A stretch of 64,000 nt of DNA from Xestospongia muta (taxonomy: Eukaryota > Porifera > Demospongiae > Haplosclerida > Petrosiidae): assembly GCA_963693285.1 (NCBI GenBank), contig OY848925.1, forward strand, positions 2,086,932 to 2,150,931. Direction: 5' to 3'. Shown piece by piece: positions 22,201 to 34,700 of the stretch; the first letter of the stretch is position 1, and every line of letters starts with the position of its first letter. The position numbers and the translations under genes are program-made. The notes beneath the pieces are model-generated. The model saw nothing but the letters and a program-made list of their open reading frames with translations, was not told the origin of the DNA and ran no database searches.

Positions 22201-22413
22201 ACTGAAAGTAAACATATTGCTTTCATTCTTAATGTACTATTGTTTCATCACACTGTACTATTAACGGAAAGCAAACATGTTGCTTTCATTCTTAACATGC
22301 TATAATATCATGATAAGAATGAAAACAATAAGTTTACTTTCTGTTAATAGTACAGTGTGATGAAACAGTTAATCTAATAGTATCAGATGTACTGTTTCAT
22401 CACACTGTACTAT
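22201..22413. repeat. Long inverted repeat upstream of receptor copy 1
   Basis: Arms at 22241-22294 and 22314-22367 are near-perfect reverse complements (54 bases each, about 19-base loop). A third, direct copy of TTTCATCACACTGTACTAT lies near 22394-22413, and GCTTTCATTCTTAA occurs in direct repeat near 22219 and 22282. It could fold as a hairpin, or be a small foldback element, 130 bases upstream of the start codon. Confidence 0.75.
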
Positions 22414-22429
22414 CATATTGACTAAATGT

Positions 22430-22792
22430 CCCAGAGGATACTAGTTAATGGCATTGGTCCTCCACACTGTGTACATGTTATGACATTATAGAAACCAAAG
22501 CCAACAGACAGATAACTACTATTATATGCTGCCTACAATAATAGTCACAGAAATTTTTAATGTACTACATATGGTATTATTTGATCTGTTACTAACCAGA
22601 CAAAAGGAAGTTGAAGACAGGATGTAATATACATCAGAGGAGGATCTGAGTGTCTGGTAGAAGAGAACAATTCTACACTTAAAAATAATTATTTAGACCA
22701 TCATATTTTGTTAATGAAATGTTGTGACGGCTAGAGAATTGCTGGTAAACTGGTCACTATAGTGACAGCAACCACAGTGAAAAATCTATCAT
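22430..22792 (-). pseudogene. N-terminal relic of receptor family
   Basis: Minus-strand similarity to the first about 120 codons of the 1,250-aa family, from a start-like ATGATAGATTTTCACTG at 22792 to the segment encoding GGPMPSTSIL in intact copies. Deletions and stops destroy the frame. A comparable relic lies upstream of copy 2 (28135-28400). Confidence 0.78.
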
Positions 22793-23728
22793 ACATGAAA
22801 TATCTATATTTCTGTATCTTGAGTATTCAGACCTTCAATCTGAACTTGCACAAATGGAGAGCACCAAATGCTTGGAAATTTAAGACAATGCTTGACAACT
22901 CACTTCTACAAACAAACTAAACAGCTTGTCATATTCTTAGGCAACTAAAATTGGCATATACTATTTGTTCTTCTCTGGTGTCTAAAGTGTTTGACTGACA
23001 TCAAGGAATTTAATATGCTTTTAACACAGGCATCCAGACAGACTTGTCATTGAAGTAACTATGCGTTTTAATATCATACCTGTGCTACTACTTTATTCTT
23101 GATTTTATATTAGACTTAAGGGTGTGTTCATATGTTAACTATATTCATTATCTAAAAATATTATAACAATATTGTTGTCATTGTAGTATTAGTTCTTGAA
23201 GTGATAAGCAAACAATATTAATAGCACTTTTTCAAAGGTATGTTTTCTTTTTTTGTCCTCTTTGAAGTACTATCATATATTCCAAACACATTTACATCTC
23301 ATGACTATATTGGTAATTGACATGGTGTACTAATCATTCATACAGATATTACTTACCTTGATTTTGTCTCAGATGTTAGTACTAAGCTAGATTTCTATCA
23401 ATAATGACAATAAAATCAACAATATTATCTTTTCAATGACAATGACATCAAATTCTATCTCTCTTGATAAAAATACAATCTCTCTTTTAATTTAACTGAA
23501 GTATAAGCTTTTTTCCCATTCCTCAAGTAACCTAGTTTTATTTAAAGTTGGCAGGAACAACAAATTTATTTCCTCATATATTCTAACAGTATATCAACAT
23601 TTCAATAATGAGAATTAATTTTATTAGTAAAACTGCAAACAATATACAAAACTCAGACCTCACTAGCTAAACAACATATACACAGATCAACAAAGACACA
23701 ATATTATGTCTAACAATGTCTTAGTGTG
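22793..23728. other. Duplicated flank between receptor copies
   Basis: No gene. The portion from about 23040 to 23728 matches 17640-18356, so it is the 3' flank of a roughly 5.4-kb tandem unit. Start codons of copies 1 and 2 are 5,381 bases apart and stops are 5,372 apart. Confidence 0.65.
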
Positions 23729-26700
23729 TTAAAAATCTGGTTTCCAATCTTCATACTGAAAAGAATCATCATACCTCAGCAATGGACTAGTTTCAGATTT
23801 TTTCTTGTTCTTCCTTACCAGTTTTGCTTTTGTAGTAAGTTGACAATGTTGTATACACTTCCTGAAACATCGAAGACGAATCATTGATATATACATGTGA
23901 TACATTAAGATGATAAGATAAGTTATGGAGCAGAGAACAATCTCTAGTGTTGTCATAATATCATTAGCTGTAATGTTTTCTGATGAAATGTAAGAAAGAG
24001 ATGTGATGAAATTGATCAACAGAAGTACCATAAACCACAAGTCTAATGCATTTAATATCTTGTTCTTGTATGGAAAGACAATAGCTTGTGCAATAGTAAA
24101 TGAACCCAATATAAATATCAACAGTAACAGTTGTAGAGTCATATTGCTACCTTGAAGAACAGCAATGACAATATAGATGAGAGAGAGTACAATCAACCTC
24201 ACACCAAACCAATACCTTAGCTTCTCTTTGTAAGGTCCATGAATAGCATCAATAAAAGGACGAAAATACTTGACAATGAAACGACTCCTCAACATTTTAA
24301 CTCCAAATAATCCAACCAATGTAAAAGGTATGATGAAGAAAGACAGTACTGCAATACTCACACATAATAGAACAATGTGGTAAGGATTGTGACCATATAG
24401 AACATTGCCATCTCTAAACCAAACCAGTAATTCACCAGTACTATTAGTGCTATTAAAATGAATATGTGCTGGTGTGAGAACAATTAATGATATGGATAAC
24501 AGATCTGAATATGAGATGTACATCAATGTTACAAGTACTTGTACAGAGGACCCAACAATGAGGTTAGCAATCCTTGTAGAACGTTGGCTTAAGAGAACAA
24601 TGACAATAACTACTAACCAAAAATAAACAGGATAAATGTACAAAATACCAGTCTTGCCTAGCTTATTGAGATCACTTGCTATACATATTGGTATGTTCCA
24701 TTGATATTTTACTGAAGTCAACAAGTACACCATATATTGTAGAAATGTATTGGTGATTGATGTGTCAGATGATGGTATGATATTTGGCCAAATAATGTTT
24801 AGCCAAAAAATGAATCCTCCTAGAGTACCCAAGTCAATAGTTAGTCTCAAACTAAACAACACTAATACATACACTATACCACCCAGTATACTAAATATTA
24901 TAGCAAGTACAATATGTAGTGTATTAGAACATTTGTAACAATCGGTACTACCTAAGACAACACTGTAACCTTCCTTACATTGACCACATAGCCATCCCAT
25001 ACGATTTCCTCTACAAATAATGTCAGGTTGTGTTATATTGATAGTTGTGTTTGGTAGACAGTATCCAGGAGGACAGTATTCAGCATAACCAACAATGTTT
25101 CCATTATCAACAACCCCCAGCCATGACTGAGGTGGAATATAAACAGATGTAGTATCAATATCACATTGTATTATACCAAATCTTGCCAGAAATGAACTAC
25201 ACACACATGCTTCGGCCTTACTATTGTATCCAAATCCTGGTGGACAGATTTGTCTAACCAGCGTCACTGAAGATGTAGGAATGTATCCCAAGACCCCAAA
25301 ATGTAAATGCATTATTTTATTAGTACTTTCTGGGAATATTGTAAAATTTAATAGTGTACATCTGTTGCTGTAGACAGCTTGAATTTGTTGCTCAATTGGT
25401 AACAGATATGTCATATCATCTGTCCATTCATAAGTCTTATTATTGCGCCGCCATTTTCCAACTCTGGTTAACCTGGCAGAAATTTGAGCATAAGTAGGAT
25501 TTCCATTTAAATCAAATGCTCTCAAACCAATTGTAATTGTTTCACCTGGATATATTTTGATCTGAGTATCATTAGTTGAACCATTGATGCTACAAAGATG
25601 TGTGCTCACAGCTACTGATGATATTTCTCCAGTATCATTGGTATATTCTCCTTTGAAGTGAAATAACTTGTTATATAAGTCAATAGAATTGACTCCTTTT
25701 AAACACAACTGTTGACATTCATAAAGTGGAGACACATAAATAGAGTTACCAGCAAGAATAGCACTGTTCTGTTTAAAAATCATTTTGGCCTTTAGTTCTG
25801 AAATATTTTTACTTATTACTTGAATAGCACAAAGTGGGTTTCTATTTGGAAGATTTCTGTCGATATGAGAGTAAATTGCACCACCATAAAAGGTAGCACT
25901 ATTGTTTATGAAAGAAGCATTAGTAGATTCATGTATAAAGAGATGTGATAATGAATCAAGTCGAATAGCAGCTCCATGACTAGCTTTGTTGTTATAGAAA
26001 ACCATTGTACCATTCAAATGAATCTCACTGTTGTATGCTTGTATTACTGAGCTTGTCATATAATTGAAAGCATTTTTATCACCATTTATGTAAACAGTAG
26101 CTGTGTTTACAAAAACCAATTTACCAGCATTTAAAGTTGTGTTTACTGAACAGTTAAATGTTTCAAACATAACAACTGATTGTAAAATTAATTGCAAATT
26201 TTTAAACTGACATTTAAGGCCCTTAATGGTTTCTGTGAGGATAAGTGGATTACGCACTCCAACATAAACTTGTTCATAATTTAAATGAGATATGTGAATT
26301 CCTATATTTTTAGACACATCTGAAGATGTAAGAACATAAAATACAGAGTGATTGTATTGATTTGAAGTGTACAAATTGAAGTCGTTATTATTAGTATGAA
26401 GTGCATTGTGGCTATCATGTACAGAGCTATTAACAATTGTTATGATGTTCCATGGATTATCAGATGGACTTTCAAAGCAAGAACTCAAACTTGTTGTTGT
26501 TGTTACAATGCAACCAATCCCACCTGAACTTGTAAATTGAGCATTGTGATGAAAGTGAGATTTTGCAATTGTAACAGAAGTTTTCACTATTGGTGCATCA
26601 CTAAATATAAATGCTAAACCATCAAAGACACCACCTGTGTCCATAAACCAATGTGTATCTGATAAAAGTACATTAGCACTGTAGTCACCTTGGCTAAATA

Positions 26701-27490
26701 TAGCTGTCATACCACCTGCAAAAGCACTGATTGCTTTAGGCTCCTCAGTATGAACTTTAGCAGCATTTGCTATATCACTATATGGTACTAAGTTTAGATT
26801 CCCTTGTATAGTCATATTGTTTAGTACTACATGTCCTCCTAATACTTCCACTCTGTTGTCCAAATTACTAAAATACAATATAAGTCCTGACCCACCACAA
26901 CTTGAAAGTAGATTTATAGAACACTGCCCACTGCCAGAAGAAGAACTAATGTTCACATTAGTGAGAGTTGTGTTATTATTAGGATTAATTAGAAGAATAG
27001 CAAAACCATAATAATCATTAATATTTACCCCAAATATTGTGATATCAGAGGAATAACTGATAAGTAATGTTACTGACTGATCCTCATGAAAGTAAAAAGC
27101 TGTATCATTAGGATAGAGGATACTAGTTGATGGCATTGGTCCTCCACATTGTGTTATATGTACATTTTCAATGGTTAATCCACTAACCTTATAGAAACCA
27201 AAGCCAACAGATACATAACTATTATTATGGTGACTGCAAGTAATAATTGCAGGAGTTTCTGATGTACTACGTATGGTAATATTTGATGTGTTACTAACCA
27301 GACAAAAGGAACTTGAAGACAGGTTGTGGTGTACATCAGTGGAGAGGAGTAGCTGAGTGCCTGGTAGAAGAGAGCAATTTAGACCACAAAGACAATTATT
27401 CAGAGCATCAGGTTTAGTTATTGAAATATTATGAGAGAGAATTACTGGTAAACTGAACACCATTAACAACAACCATGGTACAAGAGCCAT
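23729..27490 (-). CDS. Beta-helix/Cys-rich/multi-TM receptor-like protein, copy 2 (1253 aa)
   Basis: Single exon, same architecture as copy 1: signal peptide (MALVPWLLLMVFSLPVILS), glycosylated beta-helix-like region, Cys-rich neck with CRGNRMGWLCGQCKEGYS, 8-9 membrane segments and the SPLLRYDDSFQYED tail, here extended by WKPDF. Most of the protein is nearly identical to copy 1. Differences cluster around residues 270-480, for example DTHWFMDTGG against SLWYIDRGG and SHFHHNAQFTSSGG against SDIHHDVRTIRSS. It is a tandem duplicate on the same strand and likely the same product class. No intron or frame damage is visible. Confidence 0.85.
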   Translation of the reverse strand: MALVPWLLLMVFSLPVILSHNISITKPDALNNCLCGLNCSLLPGTQLLLSTDVHHNLSSSSFCLVSNTSNITIRSTSETPAIITCSHHNNSYVSVGFGFYKVSGLTIENVHITQCGGPMPSTSILYPNDTAFYFHEDQSVTLLISYSSDITIFGVNINDYYGFAILLINPNNNTTLTNVNISSSSGSGQCSINLLSSCGGSGLILYFSNLDNRVEVLGGHVVLNNMTIQGNLNLVPYSDIANAAKVHTEEPKAISAFAGGMTAIFSQGDYSANVLLSDTHWFMDTGGVFDGLAFIFSDAPIVKTSVTIAKSHFHHNAQFTSSGGIGCIVTTTTSLSSCFESPSDNPWNIITIVNSSVHDSHNALHTNNNDFNLYTSNQYNHSVFYVLTSSDVSKNIGIHISHLNYEQVYVGVRNPLILTETIKGLKCQFKNLQLILQSVVMFETFNCSVNTTLNAGKLVFVNTATVYINGDKNAFNYMTSSVIQAYNSEIHLNGTMVFYNNKASHGAAIRLDSLSHLFIHESTNASFINNSATFYGGAIYSHIDRNLPNRNPLCAIQVISKNISELKAKMIFKQNSAILAGNSIYVSPLYECQQLCLKGVNSIDLYNKLFHFKGEYTNDTGEISSVAVSTHLCSINGSTNDTQIKIYPGETITIGLRAFDLNGNPTYAQISARLTRVGKWRRNNKTYEWTDDMTYLLPIEQQIQAVYSNRCTLLNFTIFPESTNKIMHLHFGVLGYIPTSSVTLVRQICPPGFGYNSKAEACVCSSFLARFGIIQCDIDTTSVYIPPQSWLGVVDNGNIVGYAEYCPPGYCLPNTTINITQPDIICRGNRMGWLCGQCKEGYSVVLGSTDCYKCSNTLHIVLAIIFSILGGIVYVLVLFSLRLTIDLGTLGGFIFWLNIIWPNIIPSSDTSITNTFLQYMVYLLTSVKYQWNIPICIASDLNKLGKTGILYIYPVYFWLVVIVIVLLSQRSTRIANLIVGSSVQVLVTLMYISYSDLLSISLIVLTPAHIHFNSTNSTGELLVWFRDGNVLYGHNPYHIVLLCVSIAVLSFFIIPFTLVGLFGVKMLRSRFIVKYFRPFIDAIHGPYKEKLRYWFGVRLIVLSLIYIVIAVLQGSNMTLQLLLLIFILGSFTIAQAIVFPYKNKILNALDLWFMVLLLINFITSLSYISSENITANDIMTTLEIVLCSITYLIILMYHMYISMIRLRCFRKCIQHCQLTTKAKLVRKNKKKSETSPLLRYDDSFQYEDWKPDF

Positions 27491-28134
27491 TCCTTCGTGA
27501 TCTAATGAGAAAGTAATAAAAGTTATTGTCTTAAATTTATGAATTTAAAATCCTTTCCTGTATAGCACAGTAATGTGTTGATTGTTACTAGATCTACTTT
27601 ATTCTAAACTAACACAAGTTTTGAGCTACTCAGTTGTAGGAATGTAATTTGCTGTGTGAGTTTACAACAACATTGATTTAAAATGACTGCTATTTCAAAG
27701 TTTGAATACAAGACTATTTAATACTAGAACATGAACACACCAGTTCTGTTGTGTACTACTAGCAGTACTTGTGTAATTTATATTATTTTTCTTGAAATTG
27801 AAAGAAAATAGCTGCTTTTATAAACTTAACAAATGTGTTATTTTAAACAATAGGGATTTGTTATAGATACTATGGATATGACTAATAAATTATTATATTA
27901 GTGTCATAATTGTGTATAAGTCTTGGTTCTAAGTTAAAATGCTATACAAACATAATAGAAACATCTGCCTAGTTTATTTACTACTTCACAATTAAAATAC
28001 AACATTAGTTAACTACAAGTAGAAGTCTTAAACATTATTTTTACACAATAGAGCCTGTTTTTATTGATATATCCACTTTAAAAGTTTTATTTCAAGTACT
28101 TTAACGATGAAAGTAGTGATTTATCTTGAGCTTG
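27491..28134. other. Upstream region of receptor copy 2, no gene seen
   Basis: AT-rich. It lacks the inverted repeat found upstream of copy 1. No coding signal. Confidence 0.5.
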
Positions 28135-28400
28135 GAAGATAAACAATACTAGTTGCAGAAGTTTATGATGACTACATATGGTGTTATTTGATGTGTTACT
28201 AACCAGACAAAATGAACTTGAAGACAAGATGTGGTGTACATCAAAGGAGTGGAAGAGCTGAGTCTGGCAGAAGAGAGCAATTCTGAGATCAAGAATAATT
28301 AGACCATCACATTTTATTAATGAAATGTTGTGACAGCTAGAGAATTTCTGATAAACTGGACACTATAATAACAGCAATCACAGTGTAAAATCCATCATTC
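28135..28400 (-). pseudogene. N-terminal relic of receptor family
   Basis: Minus-strand remnant of the signal peptide and first about 80 codons. It corresponds to the relic at 22430-22792 and occupies the same position relative to its downstream intact gene, so relic and gene were probably duplicated together. Confidence 0.75.
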
Positions 28401-29814
28401 ATGAAATATCTATATTTTTGTGCCTCAAATATATTTCAGACCTTCAATCAGAGCTTGCATGAATGGAAAGCACAAATTGCTTGAAATTTAAGGCAATGTT
28501 TGACAACTACTTCTACAAACAAACTAACCAGCTAATTATATTCTTGGGCAATTACTATTGGCATATTACAAATTAAATTGTCAAAAGTATTAGATAAAAT
28601 TTTATACACATTATATAATGAGTAACATGTAATAATGTATATTATTACACAAACATATGATTAACGTGTCATGAAAACATGTAATTCACTATGAATAATT
28701 ATAGAGCCATAAGATCACTATCAAATTGTTTGCTTAATTATTACAAGCCTCTTACAATATCATTTTAAATGAAATAGCAACAAATCTCACAATATCTAAG
28801 ATTTATATAAAAGTTGCTATAATATAATTCATGAGTTGTTACACTTACAATATGCCCTAAGAATAATACATAGTATATAAAGTTGTTTAAAAGAACAAAC
28901 AATTATTTTATTTGTCAACTTGACAACATGCTATGTAAACAGTTAACCTTTACATTCCTATATATAATAAGTTATGTATGTTTGTTGATAGTAATTATAA
29001 TAATTAGTTACACTAACATTTGATGATATATAAACACAGTTGTTTACTACTTGTTTTGTTTACAGAGAATGATAAAACATAGTGTTTTTAACATATATAA
29101 TGTTGACTTCATTTGCTTTGATCAATTCTATAATATAATGCTGTGTCATTAGTTTTGCAATTATTTGCCTTTTTGTTTAGTTTAATTCTGACCCAATAGT
29201 CTTCTTCCAATATCTCATTGAAGTAATGAATGGTATACTTAATACTATACTGTCTTATGGTTTGAGTTAAACAAAACTAGAATTTTAAACTTTAAATACA
29301 AGATAAAGCAACTTTCAATTAAAATATAAACCTGCTTTCTTAACACCTGCTAATAATGTATTATAAGCTGTACTTAAAATATACAAGAAATTCATTTATG
29401 TTCAATTTCTCCTTAATGGTAAACATTAACCTTAAAAGGAAAATGACAACAATTTATTGCATGCAAATTGTTTATATTTCAACTTGATAAAGTAACTGTT
29501 TAGACTTGCATGCTCTAAAAACTATAAATGTTGTTCTTTCAGTTTCAACATGTGCCCAGTAGATAGATATATCAATAATTTGTATTAGATGATCAATAAC
29601 TCAAGTAATTATGTCATTGGATCCATAAACCAACATAAGATTGGTGCACCATTGTCTGTGTGATACTGAAGTTGTCGACATCACTGACTGCTACATTTAT
29701 TAAATTAAATTTATTAAAGTAAATTAACACTTATCACACGCCCACATAGACATGATACAATGTCTTTTAATTATCAGGTAAAGTACATTTAATTATATAT
29801 AATTGTGTTAATCA
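28401..29814. other. Intergenic, AT-rich, one dispersed repeat
   Basis: No gene. 29517-29640 is one of three copies of a roughly 125-bp repeat (others at about 46428-46556 and 47185-47310) containing CCCAGTAGATAGATATATCA and TGATCAATAACTCAAG. It appears to be part of receptor-family 3' flanks. Confidence 0.55.
29517..29640. repeat. Dispersed flank repeat, copy A
   Basis: Shares TATAAATGTTGTTCTTTCAG, CCCAGTAGATAGATATATCA and TTGTATTAGATGATCAATAA with 46428-46556 and 47185-47310. All three lie next to receptor-family copies or relics. Confidence 0.75.
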
Positions 29815-30830
29815 TCTGATTTCCATTCTTCATAATTGTTAGCATCCTCAAACCTTAGCAATGGACGATATTCAGAGTTCTCCTTTCCACACTCTGCTTC
29901 AACAGTTTAGTCTTTATAACAAGTTGACAATGTTGTATATGCTTCCTGAAACATCGAAGACAACTCATTGATATATACATATGATACATTAAAATGATAA
30001 GATAAGTAATAAAGCAGAGAAGAATCTCTAGTGTTGTCATAATAGAATTAGCTTTGGTGTTCTCTGATGAAATGTAAGAAAGAGATGTGATGAAATTGAT
30101 CAACAGAAGTACCATGCATAAACCACAAATCTAATGCATTTAATATCTTGTTCTTATATGGCAGGACAATAGCTTGTACAATAGTAAATGAACCCAATAT
30201 AAATATCAACAGTAACAGTTGTAGAGTCATGTTGCTACCTTGAAGAACAGCAATGACAATATAGATGAGAGAGAGTACAACCAATCTTAAACCAAACCAG
30301 TACCTTAGCTTTTCTTTGTAAGGTCCATGAATAGCATCAACAAATGGACAAAAATACTTGACAACGAAACGACTCCTCAACATTTTAACTCCAAATAATC
30401 CAATCAATGTAAAAGGTATGATGAAGAAAGACAACACTGCAATACTCACACATAATAAAATAATGTGGTAATGATTGTGGCCATATAGAACACTGCCATC
30501 TCTAAAGCAAACCAGTAATTCACCAGTATTATTATTGCTATTAAAATGAATATGTGCTGGTGTAAAACAAGTAATAATATGGATAACAGATCTGAACATG
30601 AGATGTACATCAATGTTACAAGTACTTGTACAGAGGACCCAACTATAAGGTTAGCAATCCTAGTAGAACATTGGCTTAAGAGGATAATGACATTGGAGAG
30701 ATATCATCAGTACCTGTGAGCACATATTATTGTGGCATTGGTCATTTGAGTAATGATACTCAACATATATCCAGGTAAAACATTTACAATTGGCTTGACA
30801 GCATTTGATTTGAATGGTTATTAATACAAT
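29815..30830 (-). pseudogene. C-terminal receptor-family pseudogene
   Basis: Two frames (30599 to 30048, then 30115 to 29855) encode the membrane part from TPAHIHFNSNNNTGELL through HGPYKEKLRYWFGLRL to the last segment. A short extra insertion near 30115 shifts the frame (WFMHGTSVDQ in place of WFMVLLLIN). The tail is altered and lacks the intact SPLL motif. Upstream, 30600-30690 is still recognisable (VGSSVQVLV region), then sequence jumps at about 30695 to a fragment of the region encoding the YPGKTFTIGLTAFDLNG-like segment (to about 30830). Everything else is deleted. Confidence 0.85.
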
Positions 30831-31749
30831 TTACCATCAAATCTTGAACTGCGAGAAATGTAATAATGTACATATGTAGGTTGTTTTGAAATTGCAAAGT
30901 CAAACTTGAAAGTGTATTATTTTAAGCAAAAATGTGTTTCATATTTTCGTGCAAAAAAGTAAATAATCACAGATTATAAATGATGTACACACCTTATTGT
31001 CAATTGTCCAATTTTCATTATTAATGGTGAAATCAACAAACATCAAGACAACTGTAGCTTATTGAGCACGTACATAATATTGACTATATATCATATAATA
31101 ATTTCATATATGTGTTAATATATGAATACCACATTTCACTTAGTGTACATGGCTTGGTTTTATTGCATATTTTCCTATAGATAGACTTTGTCTTTACAGA
31201 GCGAAAGTCTGTACTGTACAGACTAACTATTTGGTCAGGTGAAGAAAACCAAACAGTAAGTTGTAACGAGAGTTTAAATTGCTTATTAAAGTCAGTATGT
31301 TGTCTCTGCGTGTGATGTACAGTGTACAAATTGAAATGTAAATGTCCTGTTTAAATGAATAACAAACAACTAATGACAATGAACTTTATTTCTCATATTC
31401 ATTAGTAGAAATACTTTTGACAATAAATTTGTATTTGACCATTATCATTTAACAAGTGATTGGAATGTACTATACAGCCTCTATATCCTGACATTTTTCC
31501 CAATGTCAAAACACAGGTTGCTCATGACTGTTGACTGTTATATATATCTCATCACAAAAGAAGCCAAATAGATACAAATAATAAAATAATAGAATATATT
31601 ATATTATCAAAATATTTTATATTTGTTAAACAAAATAAATGGGGTCATAAATGTTCTTTTCATTAAACAGATCTTCCTAAAAGAAAAAAGTAATAAATCA
31701 TAAAATCAATTAACTTAACATATTATACATTATACCAATGATGTTGTTA
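30831..31749. other. Intergenic, no gene seen
   Basis: AT-rich spacer between the receptor pseudogene and the 3' end of SMC6, which runs towards it on the same (minus) strand. No coding or RNA signal supported. Confidence 0.5.
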
Positions 31750-34700
31750 TTAGTCTAGTGTATGTTGAGTACGGTCAGGAGCATTTAGCCTTAAGATTTT
31801 ACATCGATCAGGATACTTGATACCTAAGGTACTATGAAAAACAATAATATGTTAATTTGTGTTACACCATTCTGCATTAAAACGCAATAAAACAGTAAAG
31901 ATCTATTTAATGTTAACAAAACCTAGTGCATACCTCATGTCCTGTGGAGTCAAAAAAATAAACTGTCTTGTCTGCATTGTTTCAGCTCCTTCTAACATTA
32001 GTTGCATACTGATACGACGATTCATAAGATCCATAAAGACATCAAATTCATCAAGACAATGAAAAGGACTTTCCATGGCCTCCCAAAGAGCCATAATGAA
32101 AGAAACAGTAGCAAAAGAGCGCTCACCACCAGAAAGAGATCGGATGTTCTTTGTAGCTTGTTGTTTGTTCACCTTAACCTAAAATACATATAAATTGTTC
32201 TTATAAAGTGGCCAACACCTTATGACAATACTTGTAATACTTAGGCAGAAGATGTGGACTTTGATCCTACAAATACTAAAGTTGCTAATACATATAAGAT
32301 TATATCAACTAATACCATATGTAACTCTATCTATATGTAATTCATCAAATATTGAGACAGATATGTGGCCCACCACAATGCCATATTATTTGAAACACTA
32401 GAGCCTTGATTAGAAAGAGTATTTCATCTATATATATAATGTGCCTATAGTTTCACTCTGCCCTGTACATGTACTACCAAATTGAAGTTACACATACATT
32501 TAATTTGGAAAATGAACTCACAATGATTTCTAGTGACTTCTTCTTAAAATTAAAGTTTAAAGTTCCAAGGTAACCTCTTCTTTTAACAAAAAGATAAAAA
32601 TAATCACAAGTACGTCGAGCTACTCGTTTACGAATGTCCTGATAACCTTCGATACGTTCACTTAAACTCAGATTCAGACTCTATAAAATAAAATAAAATA
32701 AATTAATGCTAGGACTTACATAGCTTGTAAATGTTCCTATGACAACACTATATTATCTTTCATCTTACTGTACATGATCATGTGTGTAAAGTATGCTACG
32801 TTCTGTCTAATTTGAGTTTGACCTCTGATCAGAGTTATATCTCAGGCTAGGAATGAATTACAGAGAAACAGTTTATACCATTCGATACATCATGAAACTC
32901 TTCCTAAAGTACGTAGACCACTGGTTGTCCAGGAAAGTAGTAAACTAGAAATCTCATGTAAAACGAATGGTGTTCATCGTATTTCAAGTTTCATTAAAAC
33001 AGTTCTTTATTCTTGCTGTTGCTTCCTTCTTAGCATTTCTTGCTTTTAATATGGAAGACATTTTATACAGTTTATAAATAATTTGCTTCAAGTAGTGAAC
33101 ACTTGTGTGACCATTCATTAACAATATGCAAATTATGTGCGACTCGAGTCATTGTGGTAAAGAGTAAACCACAAGGCCAAACCCAACCTAGGATAATGAC
33201 ATTCTTCTATATTGAAATTCAACAAAACTGCCGTCAAACTCAAATTGGACAGGGTATACTAACCTTTAATGATTCCACTTCTCTTTTAATGGCAGTGTGA
33301 GTAGCCTCAAATTGTTCCACAGCTTCAAGATAATTCTGCCTTATCTGATCTTGGTTATCTCTCCTATATCATTCACTATTACAACATACTACATACTGAA
33401 CACATTTTACCTGTTTGATTCTTCAGTTAGTTTCTTTTGAATTTTCTTTCTTTCACTTTCAATACTAGCAGAAGAACGTTTAGTCTCAATTTTAGGACAA
33501 TGCTGCTCTGCAGTCTTGACAGCATCTTCATGTTGATTCCTGGTTTCTTCATATTTTCTCTTAGCTTCTTGTAGTTCTCTCTTTATTTGTTCTCTCTTCT
33601 CTTGATAATCAATAACCATTTTAGTAGCTCTCCCTAGCTCATCAGAAGCAATCTAAAATAAAGTAATACAGTAACTATTAGTATGAACAACACATAATAC
33701 TATAGAAGATACAATTACTTCATTTAATTGTAAATCAAAATGATTAAATTAAAATATTGTATTCAGATATAACATGATATTTCAGCTTTGCTTTTTTAGA
33801 TGGTAATATACAAATACATGTACTAATAGTCATATTCTGTTTGGTCTCAAGTTATGTTTCATAAAATATTAAAAGTTAGACCTATATAAGCAGTTGCATA
33901 ATTAAAAACAATTAATTAAAAACTTTGATGTCTTCAAAGTAAAATAATTATTGAAACCCTTCTACTTTTGAGGTGATCATGTGCTAAGAGATAACATGGT
34001 GACATCCCTACATAGACACAACTACACTTCCACTAATTTAAATATTAAACACAAAAAGTAGAAGACACATTATATTATTATGGAAATTAAGAGTTCTAGT
34101 AAGATACCTTGAAAGTAGCCTTCAATTCTTCTACATTGTTAACTACTTCTTGTACTCTTTGATCATATCTATCAATGTCTTCTAAATGTTTCTTTAATTC
34201 TTCTCTCTTATCAGATATTTGAGTTATGGCTTGATCAAGTTCATTCTGCTGACCCTTTAGTTTCTCTTCTAGTTCTTGTATCTCACTCTTCCAAGTGTCT
34301 ATATCCTCTTCCTGATTGGTATCATCAATTTCCTCAATTTTTGCTTGGAACTCTTCTATTGATCTTCTCATTTCTTGTAGTGTTCTTTGTTCTGTACTAA
34401 TGTATCGTTTAATACTGTCCTGCTGTCTCTGAAAATGAGAATATGACAGAATTACATATCCTTTATGAATTATGAACTTTACATGTATGGTGTAGTTACA
34501 TAGTCAATTATAATGTGAGAAGAAACAAAACTAAATCTATTGTTTCATTGAAATAAATTATTACTTACAGTTATAATTTTGCTTATGTTGAGTCATATAT
34601 CAAATACAATGATGAATGCACACACATGAAATACATAAAGCAGTATTTGTGGTACATAAATGACTTCTATATACTACATACACTCTACCTTGATAATGGT

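Noticed and set aside
18357..27490. Bacterial contamination as the source of the Pmp-like genes
   Set aside because: They are flanked by intron-bearing animal genes, have matching base composition, eukaryotic signal peptides, many N-glycosylation sites and a eukaryotic sorting tail.
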